Shown: positions 8,293-17,712 of the stretch, one piece after another
Layout of the letters: each line of letters starts with the position of its first letter
Numbering within the stretch: the stretch's first letter is position 1
Assembly (NCBI GenBank): GCA_025357635.1
Contig: JANXOV010000009.1
Span: forward strand, 19,928 to 83,927
Reading direction: 5' to 3'
Length of the DNA stretch: 64,000 nt
Source of the DNA: Pseudomonadota bacterium
GTDB taxonomy: Bacteria; Pseudomonadota; Gammaproteobacteria; Steroidobacterales; Steroidobacteraceae
The notes under the pieces: model-generated
What the model saw: the letters and a program-made list of their open reading frames with translations, nothing else
Told to the model about the DNA's origin: nothing
The model's database searches: none
Position numbers and translations under genes: made by a program

Positions 8293-10323
8293 TCAATCGG
8301 TCATCGCGTCCCAGCCCGGATCGGGTCTGAACCGCTCGCCGTACCGCTGTTCAAGTTCTTGCAAACGCTGCCGAACCACCGCTATTCCACGGCTTTTTGC
8401 ATATTGCAGGGGTCCGCCGCGAAACGGCGCAAACCCAGTCGCAAAAATCACGCCTGCATCCAGCAAATCGTGATCTTCCACTATCTTCTCACGCAAAATC
8501 GCCGCTGCTTCATTGACCATGGTCAGGATCAGCCGGTCTTCCAGGTCCGGCGGGGCCGGGGCCGTCTCGGCCGCCGGCCGCAAGGGCTTGCCGTTTTCCC
8601 ATTGATAAAATCCCTGGCCTGTCTTTCGGCCCAGCTTCTTGGCATCCACCAGCTGAGTGAGCGCGGCCGGCGCCGAGCCCCCGACTGCCCCGGCCAGCAC
8701 CCGTCCGACGCTCAGGCACACATCCAAGCCAACCACGTCGGCCAGTTCGATCGGCCCCATCGGCATGCCGAAGCGCACGCAGGTCCGGTCGATGACCGAG
8801 GCTGGCGTGCCGCTGTCCAGTGCAAAAAGTGCCTCGTTGATATAGGGCATGAGAATCCGGTTGACCACGAACCCCGGCGCGCTCCTGCAAGGCAGCGGGA
8901 GTTTGTCGAGCTTGCGTACGAAGGCCAGCGCCGCCTGCCCGACCGACGCGCGGGTTCGGCTGCCGCGCACGACCTCGATCAATTGCATCTGCGCCACGGG
9001 GTTGAAAAAATGAATCCCGACCAGCCTGTCGGGATCCCGCATCTTCTCGGACAAAGTCTCGATCATCAGGCTCGATGTGTTGGTGGCGAGGAGGGCATCG
9101 GGCTTCATGACGGATTCCAGCTGAGCGTACAACGCCTGCTTGGCTTGCGCGTTCTCGACAATAGCCTCGATCACGACGTCGGCATCCTGCGCGCCACCGC
9201 CGCCGGCATCCGCACGCAACCGCGCCAGCGCATCCGCTGCCGCCTGCGGATCTTTGAGCCGGCGCTCGAAAAACACCTTGGCCCGTTCCATCGCCGGTTT
9301 GATCAATTCTTCGCTGCGATCCTGCAGTGTGACGGTCATGCCGCGCAGCGCTGCCCATGCGGCGATATCCCCGCCCATGACGCCGGCGCCAACCACATGT
9401 ACATGACGGCAGTCCAGTTTGGTCTTTCCGGCGAGCCCCTTGAGGCGGTCCTGCAACAGGAATACGCGCACCAGATTGCGCGCGGACGGCGAGCACATCA
9501 ACTCGCCAATGGAGCGCGCCTCGGCCTCGTAACTGGCCGCTCCGGCGGCGCCATAGTCGCGCCATAAATCGACGATCGCGAAGGGTGCAGGGTAGTGGTC
9601 GCGCGTGGCCTTCTGTCGTACGCCGGCCTCGATCTGCTTGGATATGAAAGGCCGGACGAAACCCCAGTTGAGTACTTTTTCGGCAAACGGCGCGCTGCGC
9701 CGGGCCGCCTTTTCCTTGATCAATTGCTGCGCAACCTCGACGGCCTGATCCGGCGCGGCAAGCCGGTCGATCAGGCCCAGCGCCAGCGCACGATCGGCCC
9801 TGACGGGTTTTCCGGTCAGCATGAGTTCCATCGCCGGCCGCACGCCGATCAATCGCACGCTGCGCACAGTGCCGCCGAAGCCCGGATGAATTCCCAGCTG
9901 AACCTCCGGCAGCCCGAGGGTCAGCTTGCCGTCATCGACGCCGACGCGGTATGTACAGGCCAGGGCCAGTTCAAGCCCGCCGCCCAGGGCGAAACCTTGA
10001 ATCACCGCCGCGCTGGGGCAGGGCAGTGCTTCCAGCCGATCCAGAACTGCCTGCCCCGCGCGAATCAGTTCAAAGGCATCGGCCGGCGATTGCAGAGTGG
10101 TGAACTCCTTGATGTCGGCGCCGGCGATGAAACCGCTCTTCTTTGCCGAGGTGATGATCACTCCACGGGGCTTTCGCGCCAGGATGTCAGTCAAATGCCG
10201 ATCCAGCTCCTGCAGCACCGGGCGCGACAGCACGTTGGCGCTGGTGCCGGGCTTGTCCATGCTCAGCCAGGCCAGGCCAGTGTCGTCGTAACGCAGATTC
10301 CAGCAGGTCTCGTTATCCGTCAT
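8293..10323 (-). CDS. bifunctional enoyl-CoA hydratase/3-hydroxyacyl-CoA dehydrogenase (FadJ/FadB-like)
   Basis: A 676-residue two-step beta-oxidation enzyme. The N-terminal crotonase half carries the oxyanion/catalytic region SGFIAGADIKEF and GFALGGGLELALACTYRV. The NAD-binding half begins with HVVGAGVMGGDIAAW and has the dehydrogenase motif GIHFFNPVAQMQLIEVV, FVVNRILMPY, and RFGMPMGPIELADVVGLD. It is shorter than E. coli FadB/FadJ (about 715-730). No thiolase partner is adjacent, so the complex partner must be elsewhere. FadJ versus FadB cannot be settled from sequence alone. Confidence 0.92.
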   Translation of the reverse strand: MTDNETCWNLRYDDTGLAWLSMDKPGTSANVLSRPVLQELDRHLTDILARKPRGVIITSAKKSGFIAGADIKEFTTLQSPADAFELIRAGQAVLDRLEALPCPSAAVIQGFALGGGLELALACTYRVGVDDGKLTLGLPEVQLGIHPGFGGTVRSVRLIGVRPAMELMLTGKPVRADRALALGLIDRLAAPDQAVEVAQQLIKEKAARRSAPFAEKVLNWGFVRPFISKQIEAGVRQKATRDHYPAPFAIVDLWRDYGAAGAASYEAEARSIGELMCSPSARNLVRVFLLQDRLKGLAGKTKLDCRHVHVVGAGVMGGDIAAWAALRGMTVTLQDRSEELIKPAMERAKVFFERRLKDPQAAADALARLRADAGGGGAQDADVVIEAIVENAQAKQALYAQLESVMKPDALLATNTSSLMIETLSEKMRDPDRLVGIHFFNPVAQMQLIEVVRGSRTRASVGQAALAFVRKLDKLPLPCRSAPGFVVNRILMPYINEALFALDSGTPASVIDRTCVRFGMPMGPIELADVVGLDVCLSVGRVLAGAVGGSAPAALTQLVDAKKLGRKTGQGFYQWENGKPLRPAAETAPAPPDLEDRLILTMVNEAAAILREKIVEDHDLLDAGVIFATGFAPFRGGPLQYAKSRGIAVVRQRLQELEQRYGERFRPDPGWDAMTD

Positions 10324-10347
10324 TTACAATACTCCGGGCATGCGCAA

Positions 10348-11091
10348 TCAAGATCCGGACTGTATCGTGAAATCGCAAACCAGCGGCAGGTGATCCGACA
10401 ATCTGACGTCCGGAATGCTGAATCGATCGACGTGAATTTCGCGGCTGTGCAGGATGAAATCCAGCTCTTTGCGCGGATTGCGGCTCGGATAGGACGGCAG
10501 ACCCTTGAGGTTGGCGCTCGTCAGGCCCGAGGCGCGGGTGAACAGATAGATCTCATGTTCACCCCAGAAGGTGTTGAAGTCGCCGGCGACGATCACCGGC
10601 TTGGTTGTTTTGCTGACGAGTTCATGCAGATAGCGCAGCTGATACTGCCGGTGGCGAAACTTCAGCGACAGATGGACCAGAAAGATGGCCACGTTGTCGA
10701 GTTCCAATTCGATGATGAGACGCTTGATGCCGGTGTCAAAGTAGTGAAATCGCTCACCTCGCACGCTGGGCGCGGCCAGGAATGCATTGGCCTGTTTGCG
10801 CACGATCGGCACCAGTTGATTGAAGGACGTCACGCCATACTTGCATTCGTAGGTGGAGTAATGGCCCAGCGAGCGGGCGATCACGTCGGCCTGGTTGACC
10901 ATGCCTGATCGGATCGAGCCGGTGTCGACCTCGATCAGGCCCACCACGTCCGGCTCCTGCTGCTTGATGAATTCGGTGATCTGGCGCAGCACCAACGGGT
11001 TTGAACGCAAATACCCTGCGCCGGGCAGGGGAAGGTGGAAGGCGGGTCCGACTCCGGTCGCATACCTGATGTTGTAAATCAACAATCTCAC
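10348..11091 (-). CDS. endonuclease/exonuclease/phosphatase (EEP) family hydrolase
   Basis: Metal-dependent phosphodiesterase or nuclease fold of about 247 residues. Motifs in order are LLIYNIRYATG at the N-terminus, VGLIEVDTGS (metal-binding Glu), VIVAGDFNTFWGEHE, and the terminal SDHLPLVCDF with the catalytic Asp-His. There is no signal peptide, so it is probably cytosolic. I prefer GTG 11091 because family members usually begin with the LLIYNIR strand; an ATG at 11133 would add 14 residues. It sits 24 bases upstream of the FadJ-like gene and is head to head with a TIR-like gene. The substrate (nucleic acid, phospholipid or small phosphate ester) cannot be inferred. Confidence 0.82.
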   Translation of the reverse strand: MRLLIYNIRYATGVGPAFHLPLPGAGYLRSNPLVLRQITEFIKQQEPDVVGLIEVDTGSIRSGMVNQADVIARSLGHYSTYECKYGVTSFNQLVPIVRKQANAFLAAPSVRGERFHYFDTGIKRLIIELELDNVAIFLVHLSLKFRHRQYQLRYLHELVSKTTKPVIVAGDFNTFWGEHEIYLFTRASGLTSANLKGLPSYPSRNPRKELDFILHSREIHVDRFSIPDVRLSDHLPLVCDFTIQSGS

Positions 11092-11154
11092 CGCTGCGAT
11101 TGTATCGGTGGCCACAGTGTTGCGCATGACCATCGTCCGGTTAAACTACGGTGC

Positions 11155-11610
11155 ATGAGCGGACCCAACGAACCCATTCGCCTGTTCGTCTGCCACCTGT
11201 GGGCGGAGAATGACGACTATTCGCGCGTTTTCGAGTACCTGGAAGCACCGGGAACGTTCTATTACCGCAGTACCAGTGAGCCTCACCTGAGGCGGCCCAT
11301 CGACAAAGAGGCGCAGCGTGAAGACCTGCGGCGGCAGATCGCGCCGGCCGAAGTGATCATCGTCACCCCTGGCATTTTCCTGGCGCAGCCGGAATTGGTC
11401 GGGTTTCAGCTGACCTTTGCCAAGGCGGCGGACAAGCCGGTGGTTGCGCTCGAGTTCTTCGGATCAACCGAAAAACTGCCCAAGGGCATCACCGACTTCG
11501 CGGATGAAATCGTAGGATGGAATGACAGGCTATTGACCGATGCGCTGCGCCGCCAAGCGCGTCATGAAGACACGACGCGCTGGGATACGATCGAATTCAA
11601 GCTCGATTGA
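11155..11610 (+). CDS. small TIR-like (Thoeris ThsB/DUF1863-type) domain protein
   Basis: A 151-residue single-domain protein. It opens with RLFVCHLWAENDDYSRVFEYLE, the betaA strand and first helix of TIR-like folds. A middle strand APAEVIIVTPGIFLAQPELVGFQ follows, then AKAADKPVVALEFFG, the typical strand before the last helix. I assign it by pattern to the MTH538/ThsB TIR-like group. In Thoeris defence ThsB makes a signalling nucleotide and ThsA responds; no recognisable ThsA is nearby. I use ATG 11155; only about 63 bases separate it from the divergent EEP hydrolase start at 11091. A role outside defence is possible. Confidence 0.62.
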   Translation: MSGPNEPIRLFVCHLWAENDDYSRVFEYLEAPGTFYYRSTSEPHLRRPIDKEAQREDLRRQIAPAEVIIVTPGIFLAQPELVGFQLTFAKAADKPVVALEFFGSTEKLPKGITDFADEIVGWNDRLLTDALRRQARHEDTTRWDTIEFKLD

Positions 11611-11974
11611 CGCTCGCAATGGTGGCCGGGATTTCCGGATGCAGTGTCACCACGGAGGCCATCGGCCTGCTCGTGCTTTGACTGACGCCGCTGATCGCTC
11701 CGAATATTTCCACGATCAGCGCTGCGCATTCATCCGCTTCGTGGTTGGACATCTTGCGCACCGAGGCGGTGACTTCGTCCTCACCGGGTTGCGGTCGAAC
11801 GTTGCTCAGACTGCGCATGACTTTTGAAAAATTTTCCCGCAACTCGCGTGGCAGCTGATCCTCTTTGAGGTCTGCCAGATGACGGCGGTAGGCGCCAATC
11901 AATCGGTGCTTGATGGGCGTCGATCGAACCAACTCGAGCGTTGCCGACTGAAAACATTCCCAAGCGCTGGCCAT
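11597..11974 (-). CDS. conserved-looking hypothetical protein
   Basis: A 125-residue, probably cytosolic protein of unknown function. It is helical and polar with segments like ECFQSATLELVRSTPIKHRLIGAYRRHLADLK, written here in part to show a helix-rich N-terminal half; no catalytic motif or membrane segment is visible. It overlaps the 3' end of the TIR-like gene tail to tail by 14 bases. Codon use looks like its neighbours and the ATG is the first in frame, so I think it is a real gene. It could be an uncharacterised regulator or partner protein, but nothing shows that. Confidence 0.6.
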   Translation of the reverse strand: MASAWECFQSATLELVRSTPIKHRLIGAYRRHLADLKEDQLPRELRENFSKVMRSLSNVRPQPGEDEVTASVRKMSNHEADECAALIVEIFGAISGVSQSTSRPMASVVTLHPEIPATIASVNRA

Positions 11975-12135
11975 ATGCAGAAACCTTAAAGTGGTTTCGA
12001 GGTTAAATTAATGTTCAGATTCTTGTTAAATCAATGAACTGCAGGGCGAATATACAAGAGTTTTTACAAAAGACAACGCGGAATTTATGCGCTACTTCAC
12101 ATCGGGGATTTATTAGTGGGTTAGAGCGGCTTTAT
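11975..12135. other. AT-rich intergenic stretch
   Basis: About 160 bases between the hypothetical gene and the RND pump are strikingly AT-rich compared with the GC-rich surroundings. The composition shift continues into the last codons of the RND gene (12136 to about 12190). It probably contains the promoter for the minus-strand hypothetical gene (only its upstream side lies here). I see no clear terminator hairpin or RNA gene. Confidence 0.45.
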
Positions 12136-15100
12136 CTAGTCATTTATTCTAATAGTACTCAACACATTGTTTACATTGTGTTTATTAATCTCTGGCGGAA
12201 TGAGTTTGTACATAACAGGCGTAACGATGCGCGCCAGCACCGTCGAGGAAATCAGTCCGCCGATGATCACCCAGGCCATGGGGGAGTAAAACGTCGAGTT
12301 TTGCAAAGCCAAAGGCAGCAACCCGCCGATGGCAGTGGCCGAGGTCAGCAGGATCGGCAGGAAACGAACTTCGCCGCCGCGCTCAATGGCAGCGTCGAGT
12401 TCCATCCCCGATTCGCGCAGTTGGTTGGTAAAGTCCACCAGCAGAATCGAGTTCTTTATTTCGATCCCTATCAGCGCAATGAACCCGATGGTGGCCGTGA
12501 ACGACAGCGTGTTACCGGTCACGAACAGCGCCAACAGTCCGCCGAGCGCACCGAGTGGGATGACCGTCAGCACGATCAGCACGGATTTGAAGTTTCCGAA
12601 CTCCAGTACGAGTACGCAGAAGATGCCAAAGACGGCAATAAGAATGGCTGTGCCCATGCCGCCCAGGCTTTCTTCTCGGCTCTCGATTTCGCCTGCCAGC
12701 ATGTACCGATAGCCATGGGGCCATGGGTACTGGTTCAACTTGGCGCGAATCACCTGGGTCACCTGATCCGTATTGAACCCGTTTGCCGTGTAGGCCGTGA
12801 GCGTGGATTCGCGCTGTCGGTTGTAACGGGTGATCTGGGTCGGCGAGGCGGCAAACTCAATGCTGCCAAGCTGCGCGAGCGGCAGTGATGCCCCCTCGGC
12901 ATTGACCACGCGCACGTTCTGCAAGGCATCCAGCGTCGGCCGTGCCTGGATCGGCGTACGGACGGTGATATCGTATTGCTCGCCGTTGGGGTCCTTGAAC
13001 TGCCCGGCGTTGCTGCCGGACACGGCCAGTCGAACCGCCCGGTTCATCTCCAGGCGCGATACACCCAGCAACGCGAGCTTTTGCGAATCGACCTTCAACT
13101 TCAGATCGCTGCGCATGAGGCGCAGTGGATTCACGACATCGCGGGTTCCGGCCGTGCTCTTGATCAGTTGCTCGATCTGAGCGGACAAGCGACTCAGTTC
13201 TTTCAAGTCCGGTCCCAGCACCCGTACAGCGATGGGCGCATCCAGCGGCGGCCCGTTTTCGAACTCCTTGACGCTGATTTCGGCGTTGGGATAGGCGTTG
13301 AGATCCTTACGCAGGGCGTCCAGATGCGCCGGCGTTTCACGGGACGAATAGCGCTTCAACTGCACGAACACGTCGGCGATATTGGTCGCCTCGTCCAGTG
13401 GTATCACGTTGTAATACACCTTCGGATTGTTGTTGCCGAGGTTGGAAAAGTAGCTCGCGACCTCACGGTCGCTGGCAAGACGCGCTTCGACGAACCGCAA
13501 CGCTTTGTCCGTCTCCGTCAAACTGGCGCCCTCGGGGGTCTTGATTGAGACGATGAATTGCGGAGTGTCGGCTTTGGGGAACAGCGCCTTGGGTATGGCC
13601 AGAAATCCGCCGGCCATGAGCGCAATCAGCACCGCCACGGCGGCGATCGTTTTCCTTGGTGATCCCAGCGCGGCGTGCAGCAACGGGGTGTAGAAGCGAT
13701 GAATGCCGCGTTGAACCACCTGCAGAATCCGATTGCCGGCGCCGCTGTCGTGCGCCGGGAAGAAGCGGCTGGCCAGAAAGGGAATGATGGTGAGCGACAC
13801 CAACAATGAGGCGATGACCGTCGCAAGCACGGCGGAGGGCAGCGACCGGATGAACTTGCCGGCGTTTCCTGGCAGAAACATCAGCGGCAGAAAGGCAAGG
13901 CACAGACACACGGTGCAACCGAGAATGGCGATGAATATCTGGCGCGTGCCGGAGATTGCCGCTGAGATTCGATCCTGGCCTTCGCGCAGATGCCGCGCGA
14001 TGTTTTCCACCACCACGACCGAATCATCGACCAGCAATCCTAGCGCGACGATGAACCCGGCGATCGACAGCTGGTTCAGAGAGAATCCGACAAAGTCCAG
14101 CGCCGCGATGCCGATTGCGAGCGACAGAGGGATCGAGATCATGACGATGCCGGCAGCGCGGAACCCCAGCGGCAGCAGCGTGACCGCCACCAGTATGATG
14201 GCGATGCTCAGGTCGATGCTCAGACGGTTCAAGCGCGCGCTTACGTTGACGGACTGGTCGAAGCCCCTTTCCAGCTTTACGTTGGCGGGCAGGTCCTTGG
14301 CGAACTCCTCGATGACGGCCGTGAGCCCGGCGCGCGTGGTGAAGATGTTGAAATTGTCCTTTTGGTTGGCGGTTACGAATACCGCGCGCCTGCCGTTGAA
14401 GCGCCCCATATAGGTCTGTTCCTTCGTGGCCCAGCTCACCTCGGCGATGTCCGCGACCTTGACGATGCGGCCGCCGGCGGAGCTGACGACGGTGTTGCGG
14501 ACGTCGTCCAGATTTTCGAAGTTGCCGCTCGATTTGATGCTGAAGCTGCGCGGACCGATCTCGATGCGCCCGCCAGGAATGCTGGCGTTTTCCGCCTGCA
14601 ATGCCTGCGCGACCCGGTCCGCCGAAACGCCCAGCAGCGCCAGCCGTTTCAAATCCACGGCCACGCGCAGTTCCCGCTTGGGAACGGCCCAATAGTCGGA
14701 TTGGCGAACGCCCTTGACGCCCTTGAGCCGGTCCTTCAGTTCGCGTGCGAGATCCTCGAGCTGGCGGTAGGGCGCTTCGTCGGACACGAGCGCGAGTTGC
14801 ACGATGTTGACCAGACCGGGATTGACTTTGCGTATTTCGATTCTGGCAAGCCCCGCGGGCAGGTTAGGCCGGATCGCATTGATCTCCCGCGTGATCTCAT
14901 CGTATTTTTTTTCCGAATCGACATACGCCTCGAACTCGACGTTGAGGATGGCCACGCTGTCAGAGACCGTCGTGATGATCTTTTTCAGATCATCGATCTC
15001 GTTCAGCCGGTCCTCGATGGGCTTTGCGACCAGGCGTTCCATTTCCACGGCGTCGGCTCCGGGATACACGGCCGATATCAGGAACGCGGTGATTGGAAAA

Positions 15101-15216
15101 TTCGGATCCTCAGAGCGTGGAATGGAGATGAGTGCGGCAGCGCCCAATGCCGTGAGCAGGCCGAATACGACCACCGTGAACTGCCAGCGGCGGATCGGAA
15201 ACTCAAGAAAGGTCAT
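12136..15216 (-). CDS. RND efflux transporter, HAE1-type inner-membrane pump
   Basis: A 1026-residue proton-driven RND pump. The N-terminus MTFLEFPIRRWQFTVVVFGL is the first transmembrane segment. Two periplasmic porter regions and twelve helices follow. The proton-relay helix reads LLVDDSVVVVENIARH with the Asp pair of HAE1/AcrB-like transporters. The last residues are AT-rich and unusual (EINKHNVNNVL) but the frame is intact. The start overlaps the adaptor stop by four bases. Together with the upstream adaptor and TolC-like channel it forms a tripartite exporter under the TetR regulator, likely for small toxic organics. Confidence 0.95.
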   Translation of the reverse strand: MTFLEFPIRRWQFTVVVFGLLTALGAAALISIPRSEDPNFPITAFLISAVYPGADAVEMERLVAKPIEDRLNEIDDLKKIITTVSDSVAILNVEFEAYVDSEKKYDEITREINAIRPNLPAGLARIEIRKVNPGLVNIVQLALVSDEAPYRQLEDLARELKDRLKGVKGVRQSDYWAVPKRELRVAVDLKRLALLGVSADRVAQALQAENASIPGGRIEIGPRSFSIKSSGNFENLDDVRNTVVSSAGGRIVKVADIAEVSWATKEQTYMGRFNGRRAVFVTANQKDNFNIFTTRAGLTAVIEEFAKDLPANVKLERGFDQSVNVSARLNRLSIDLSIAIILVAVTLLPLGFRAAGIVMISIPLSLAIGIAALDFVGFSLNQLSIAGFIVALGLLVDDSVVVVENIARHLREGQDRISAAISGTRQIFIAILGCTVCLCLAFLPLMFLPGNAGKFIRSLPSAVLATVIASLLVSLTIIPFLASRFFPAHDSGAGNRILQVVQRGIHRFYTPLLHAALGSPRKTIAAVAVLIALMAGGFLAIPKALFPKADTPQFIVSIKTPEGASLTETDKALRFVEARLASDREVASYFSNLGNNNPKVYYNVIPLDEATNIADVFVQLKRYSSRETPAHLDALRKDLNAYPNAEISVKEFENGPPLDAPIAVRVLGPDLKELSRLSAQIEQLIKSTAGTRDVVNPLRLMRSDLKLKVDSQKLALLGVSRLEMNRAVRLAVSGSNAGQFKDPNGEQYDITVRTPIQARPTLDALQNVRVVNAEGASLPLAQLGSIEFAASPTQITRYNRQRESTLTAYTANGFNTDQVTQVIRAKLNQYPWPHGYRYMLAGEIESREESLGGMGTAILIAVFGIFCVLVLEFGNFKSVLIVLTVIPLGALGGLLALFVTGNTLSFTATIGFIALIGIEIKNSILLVDFTNQLRESGMELDAAIERGGEVRFLPILLTSATAIGGLLPLALQNSTFYSPMAWVIIGGLISSTVLARIVTPVMYKLIPPEINKHNVNNVLSTIRIND

Positions 15217-16247
15217 GGCGCCACGATGTCGACGACGTCGCCGTCATGCAGATACGCTAACCCCGCACTGATCAGCGATTCGCCCGCCGACACGCCGGAT
15301 CGTAGTGCCGCCTCACTGCCGTCGATGAAGGCAACCTCGACCGGCTTGCGCTTCACGCGCCGGGAATGCGCATCGTAGGTGAACACCCATGCTCGCATCT
15401 GATCGCCCTCGATCAGGCATTCGATCGGGACGCGGATCAGAGCCGGGGCGGGCGAGGTCGGCGTAATCTGCAGTTTGGCCAGCAGTCCTGATGCGGGATT
15501 GGCAAGGCCGGCGACATCCACATTGACTTCGATGTCGAATGTTCCGGTGCGAGCATCCGCCGCACGCGTGATCTGCGACACGCGGCCGGCAAGAACCTTG
15601 CCCGGGTAGGCATCAAAGTGCGCCTGTACGCCATCGCCGAGTTTCACATTGACGACGTCTCGATCCGATAGGGAGGCTCGGACCACCCAACCGCGCGTTT
15701 CGTTGGAGATGATCAGCACGGGCGCTCCCGCCTGCACCAGCTGCCGGGCTTCGGCCAGGCGGCGCAGGACGATCCCGGGGCCGGGTGCGTGAATGGCGGC
15801 ATAACCGGCATTGAAACGAGCCGAGGTCAGGGCCGCGCGCGCCACGGCAGCGTTGGTCCGAGCATCCTCCACCCGCTCGCGCGTGATCACCTGGTCGGCA
15901 TACAAGGACTCAGCACGCTCAAGATCCCGGTCGGCTTTCACGGACAGTTCATGCGACTGCCTGACTCCTGAGTCCACTTCAGCGCGTTCAAGTTCAGCGA
16001 GCATTTGACCCGGCTTCACCAGGGCTCCTTCCTCGACCGCGAACCGCGCGATGACGCCGGACACCTTGAACGATAGCGGCACCTGGTCCTTTGCGGCGAG
16101 TGTTCCCGTGGCATCTATCAGTGCAAGCCCGGAGCCGGCTCTCGCATTGACCAGTGTCGCGCGCTGCACTGGCGGGACAATGTCAGGAGGGCGCCCGCCA
16201 CAGGCGGCGAGCACAAGCGCAGGCACTAGCAGGCAGATTGATTTCAC
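15213..16247 (-). CDS. RND periplasmic adaptor (membrane fusion) lipoprotein
   Basis: A 344-residue adaptor with a lipoprotein signal (MKSICLLVPALVLAACGG, Cys about residue 16) so it is anchored to the inner membrane. A lipoyl half-motif is visible in KVSGVIARFAVEEGALVKPGQML, a short coiled-coil hairpin follows (QSHELSVKADRDLERAE to NAAVARAALTSA), then the second lipoyl half and beta-barrel. It couples the RND pump downstream to the TolC-like channel upstream, with ATGA overlaps on both sides. Confidence 0.94.
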   Translation of the reverse strand: MKSICLLVPALVLAACGGRPPDIVPPVQRATLVNARAGSGLALIDATGTLAAKDQVPLSFKVSGVIARFAVEEGALVKPGQMLAELERAEVDSGVRQSHELSVKADRDLERAESLYADQVITRERVEDARTNAAVARAALTSARFNAGYAAIHAPGPGIVLRRLAEARQLVQAGAPVLIISNETRGWVVRASLSDRDVVNVKLGDGVQAHFDAYPGKVLAGRVSQITRAADARTGTFDIEVNVDVAGLANPASGLLAKLQITPTSPAPALIRVPIECLIEGDQMRAWVFTYDAHSRRVKRKPVEVAFIDGSEAALRSGVSAGESLISAGLAYLHDGDVVDIVAP

Positions 16248-17689
16248 GGTGAAGTCCCAAGATGTTGTGCGGGGTTGCCCGCTGCATAGTCCAATTCAAT
16301 CGCGCGCGCGAACACCTCGAAGCGCACCAGGTTCAGATTGCTTTGAGCGTCTGCGAAGCTGGTCCGTGCATCCAGAAACTCGACCTGGGAAATGACGCCG
16401 GCATCGCGCTTCTTGCTGGCAATTTTGAATCCGGCGCGCGCTGCGCTCTCGCGCGCCGTCGCGGTTCGCAGCGCACTCAACCCCGCAAGCAAGTCCTCGC
16501 GGGACTGCTCGACCTCCAGGCTGATCTGCTGCCGCGCCTGCTCCAACTGCAGGGCGCTGGCCTTCTGCGCCAGCGTCGCCTGGCCGACGCGCGCCCGAGA
16601 CTGGTTTCCACTGAACAGACTCCAGCTGAATACCAGGGAACCGATGGCATATCGCTCGTTCGGGCCAAAGCGATACTCCTCGCCCTGCGTACCGCCCTCC
16701 AGTGCCAGCGCCAACGTTGGTTTGAAGCCCGAACGGGCGGCATCGATGCCGGCGGCGGCCGCCTGTTGCAGTGAATCCAGCTGGCGTAACTCGGCACGCC
16801 GGCGCATGGACTCAGAAATCAGCGTTTCCAGCGGGCCGGGGTTTAGCGTATCGACACGGGGCAGATCGGACGGTTCGATGGGCAGTGCGCGATCCCGGTT
16901 GATCAGGAAGTTGAAATAGCGCTGCGCGCGGGCGATGGCGTTGCTCGCCTCGACCCGCTGTTGCTGCACGCTCAGCAGTTCGGCTTGGGCTCGCAGCGCC
17001 TGATCTTCGGTGACCTTGCCGGCCTCGTATAGCTTGTTGTTGACGCGCAGATTCTCACTGAGACTTTCGATGTTGGACTCGGCGATCGCGAGGCTTTGAT
17101 TCGCCTTGCACCAGTCCAGATAGGCAATGCCGATGTCGCGCACGAGCACGGATCGGAAGGCGTCCCGGGTGAACTGCGCGGCATACGAGTTGGCGCGCTG
17201 CGCACGCACATTGGCCGCAATTGCCGGCGCATACAACGGTTGCATGATTCGCAAGGCTGTTTGCTGTTCGCGTGGGCGTTGGGTGGTGAACTGCTGATGC
17301 GGAAGCGGCGAGAAGTTGGTGGGAGATGGCAGATTCTGGGTCAGCTGATTGAGCGTCGCGTATACCGGATTGACCACGCTGCCGATGGGTATGTCGATCG
17401 TGCGGCCGCCGTGGGCGCGCGTGTAGCGTGCTTCGAGCGACAGAGAGGGAAGGTAAGCGCCGCGTGCTTCGGCCAGCGCCTGCACGCTGCGCTCGAAGGA
17501 AATCTCCTGCTGTTGTAAAGGCAGATTGCTGTCCAACCCTTGCGCGAGGTAGTCCGACAAGACTTGCTCCAATGTGCGGCCTGCCGGCGTGGACTGGGCG
17601 GCCGCCAGGGTGGCAGGCGCCAGGACCTGCGTGCTCAGCAACAGCGCCAAAAGGAATCGATGCTGGGCAGTAATACAACTAGTAGACAT
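16244..17689 (-). CDS. TolC-family outer-membrane efflux channel
   Basis: A 481-residue outer-membrane factor with a signal peptide (HRFLLALLLSTQVLAPATLAAAQ). The two OEP repeats have the usual heptad helices: ALAEARGAYLPSLSLEARY and RAELRQLDSLQQAAAAGID with GFKPTLALALEGG. It serves as the exit duct of the tripartite pump. It lies 23 bases after tetR on the same strand, so the regulator is the first gene of the operon. Confidence 0.93.
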   Translation of the reverse strand: MSTSCITAQHRFLLALLLSTQVLAPATLAAAQSTPAGRTLEQVLSDYLAQGLDSNLPLQQQEISFERSVQALAEARGAYLPSLSLEARYTRAHGGRTIDIPIGSVVNPVYATLNQLTQNLPSPTNFSPLPHQQFTTQRPREQQTALRIMQPLYAPAIAANVRAQRANSYAAQFTRDAFRSVLVRDIGIAYLDWCKANQSLAIAESNIESLSENLRVNNKLYEAGKVTEDQALRAQAELLSVQQQRVEASNAIARAQRYFNFLINRDRALPIEPSDLPRVDTLNPGPLETLISESMRRRAELRQLDSLQQAAAAGIDAARSGFKPTLALALEGGTQGEEYRFGPNERYAIGSLVFSWSLFSGNQSRARVGQATLAQKASALQLEQARQQISLEVEQSREDLLAGLSALRTATARESAARAGFKIASKKRDAGVISQVEFLDARTSFADAQSNLNLVRFEVFARAIELDYAAGNPAQHLGTSP

Positions 17690-17712
17690 GCGTCATTTTC
17701 ATGTCGAAAAAA

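Noticed and set aside
9595..10908. 437-codon plus-strand frame antisense to the FadJ-like and EEP genes
   Set aside because: Crosses two good genes on the other strand; composition is that of a shadow.
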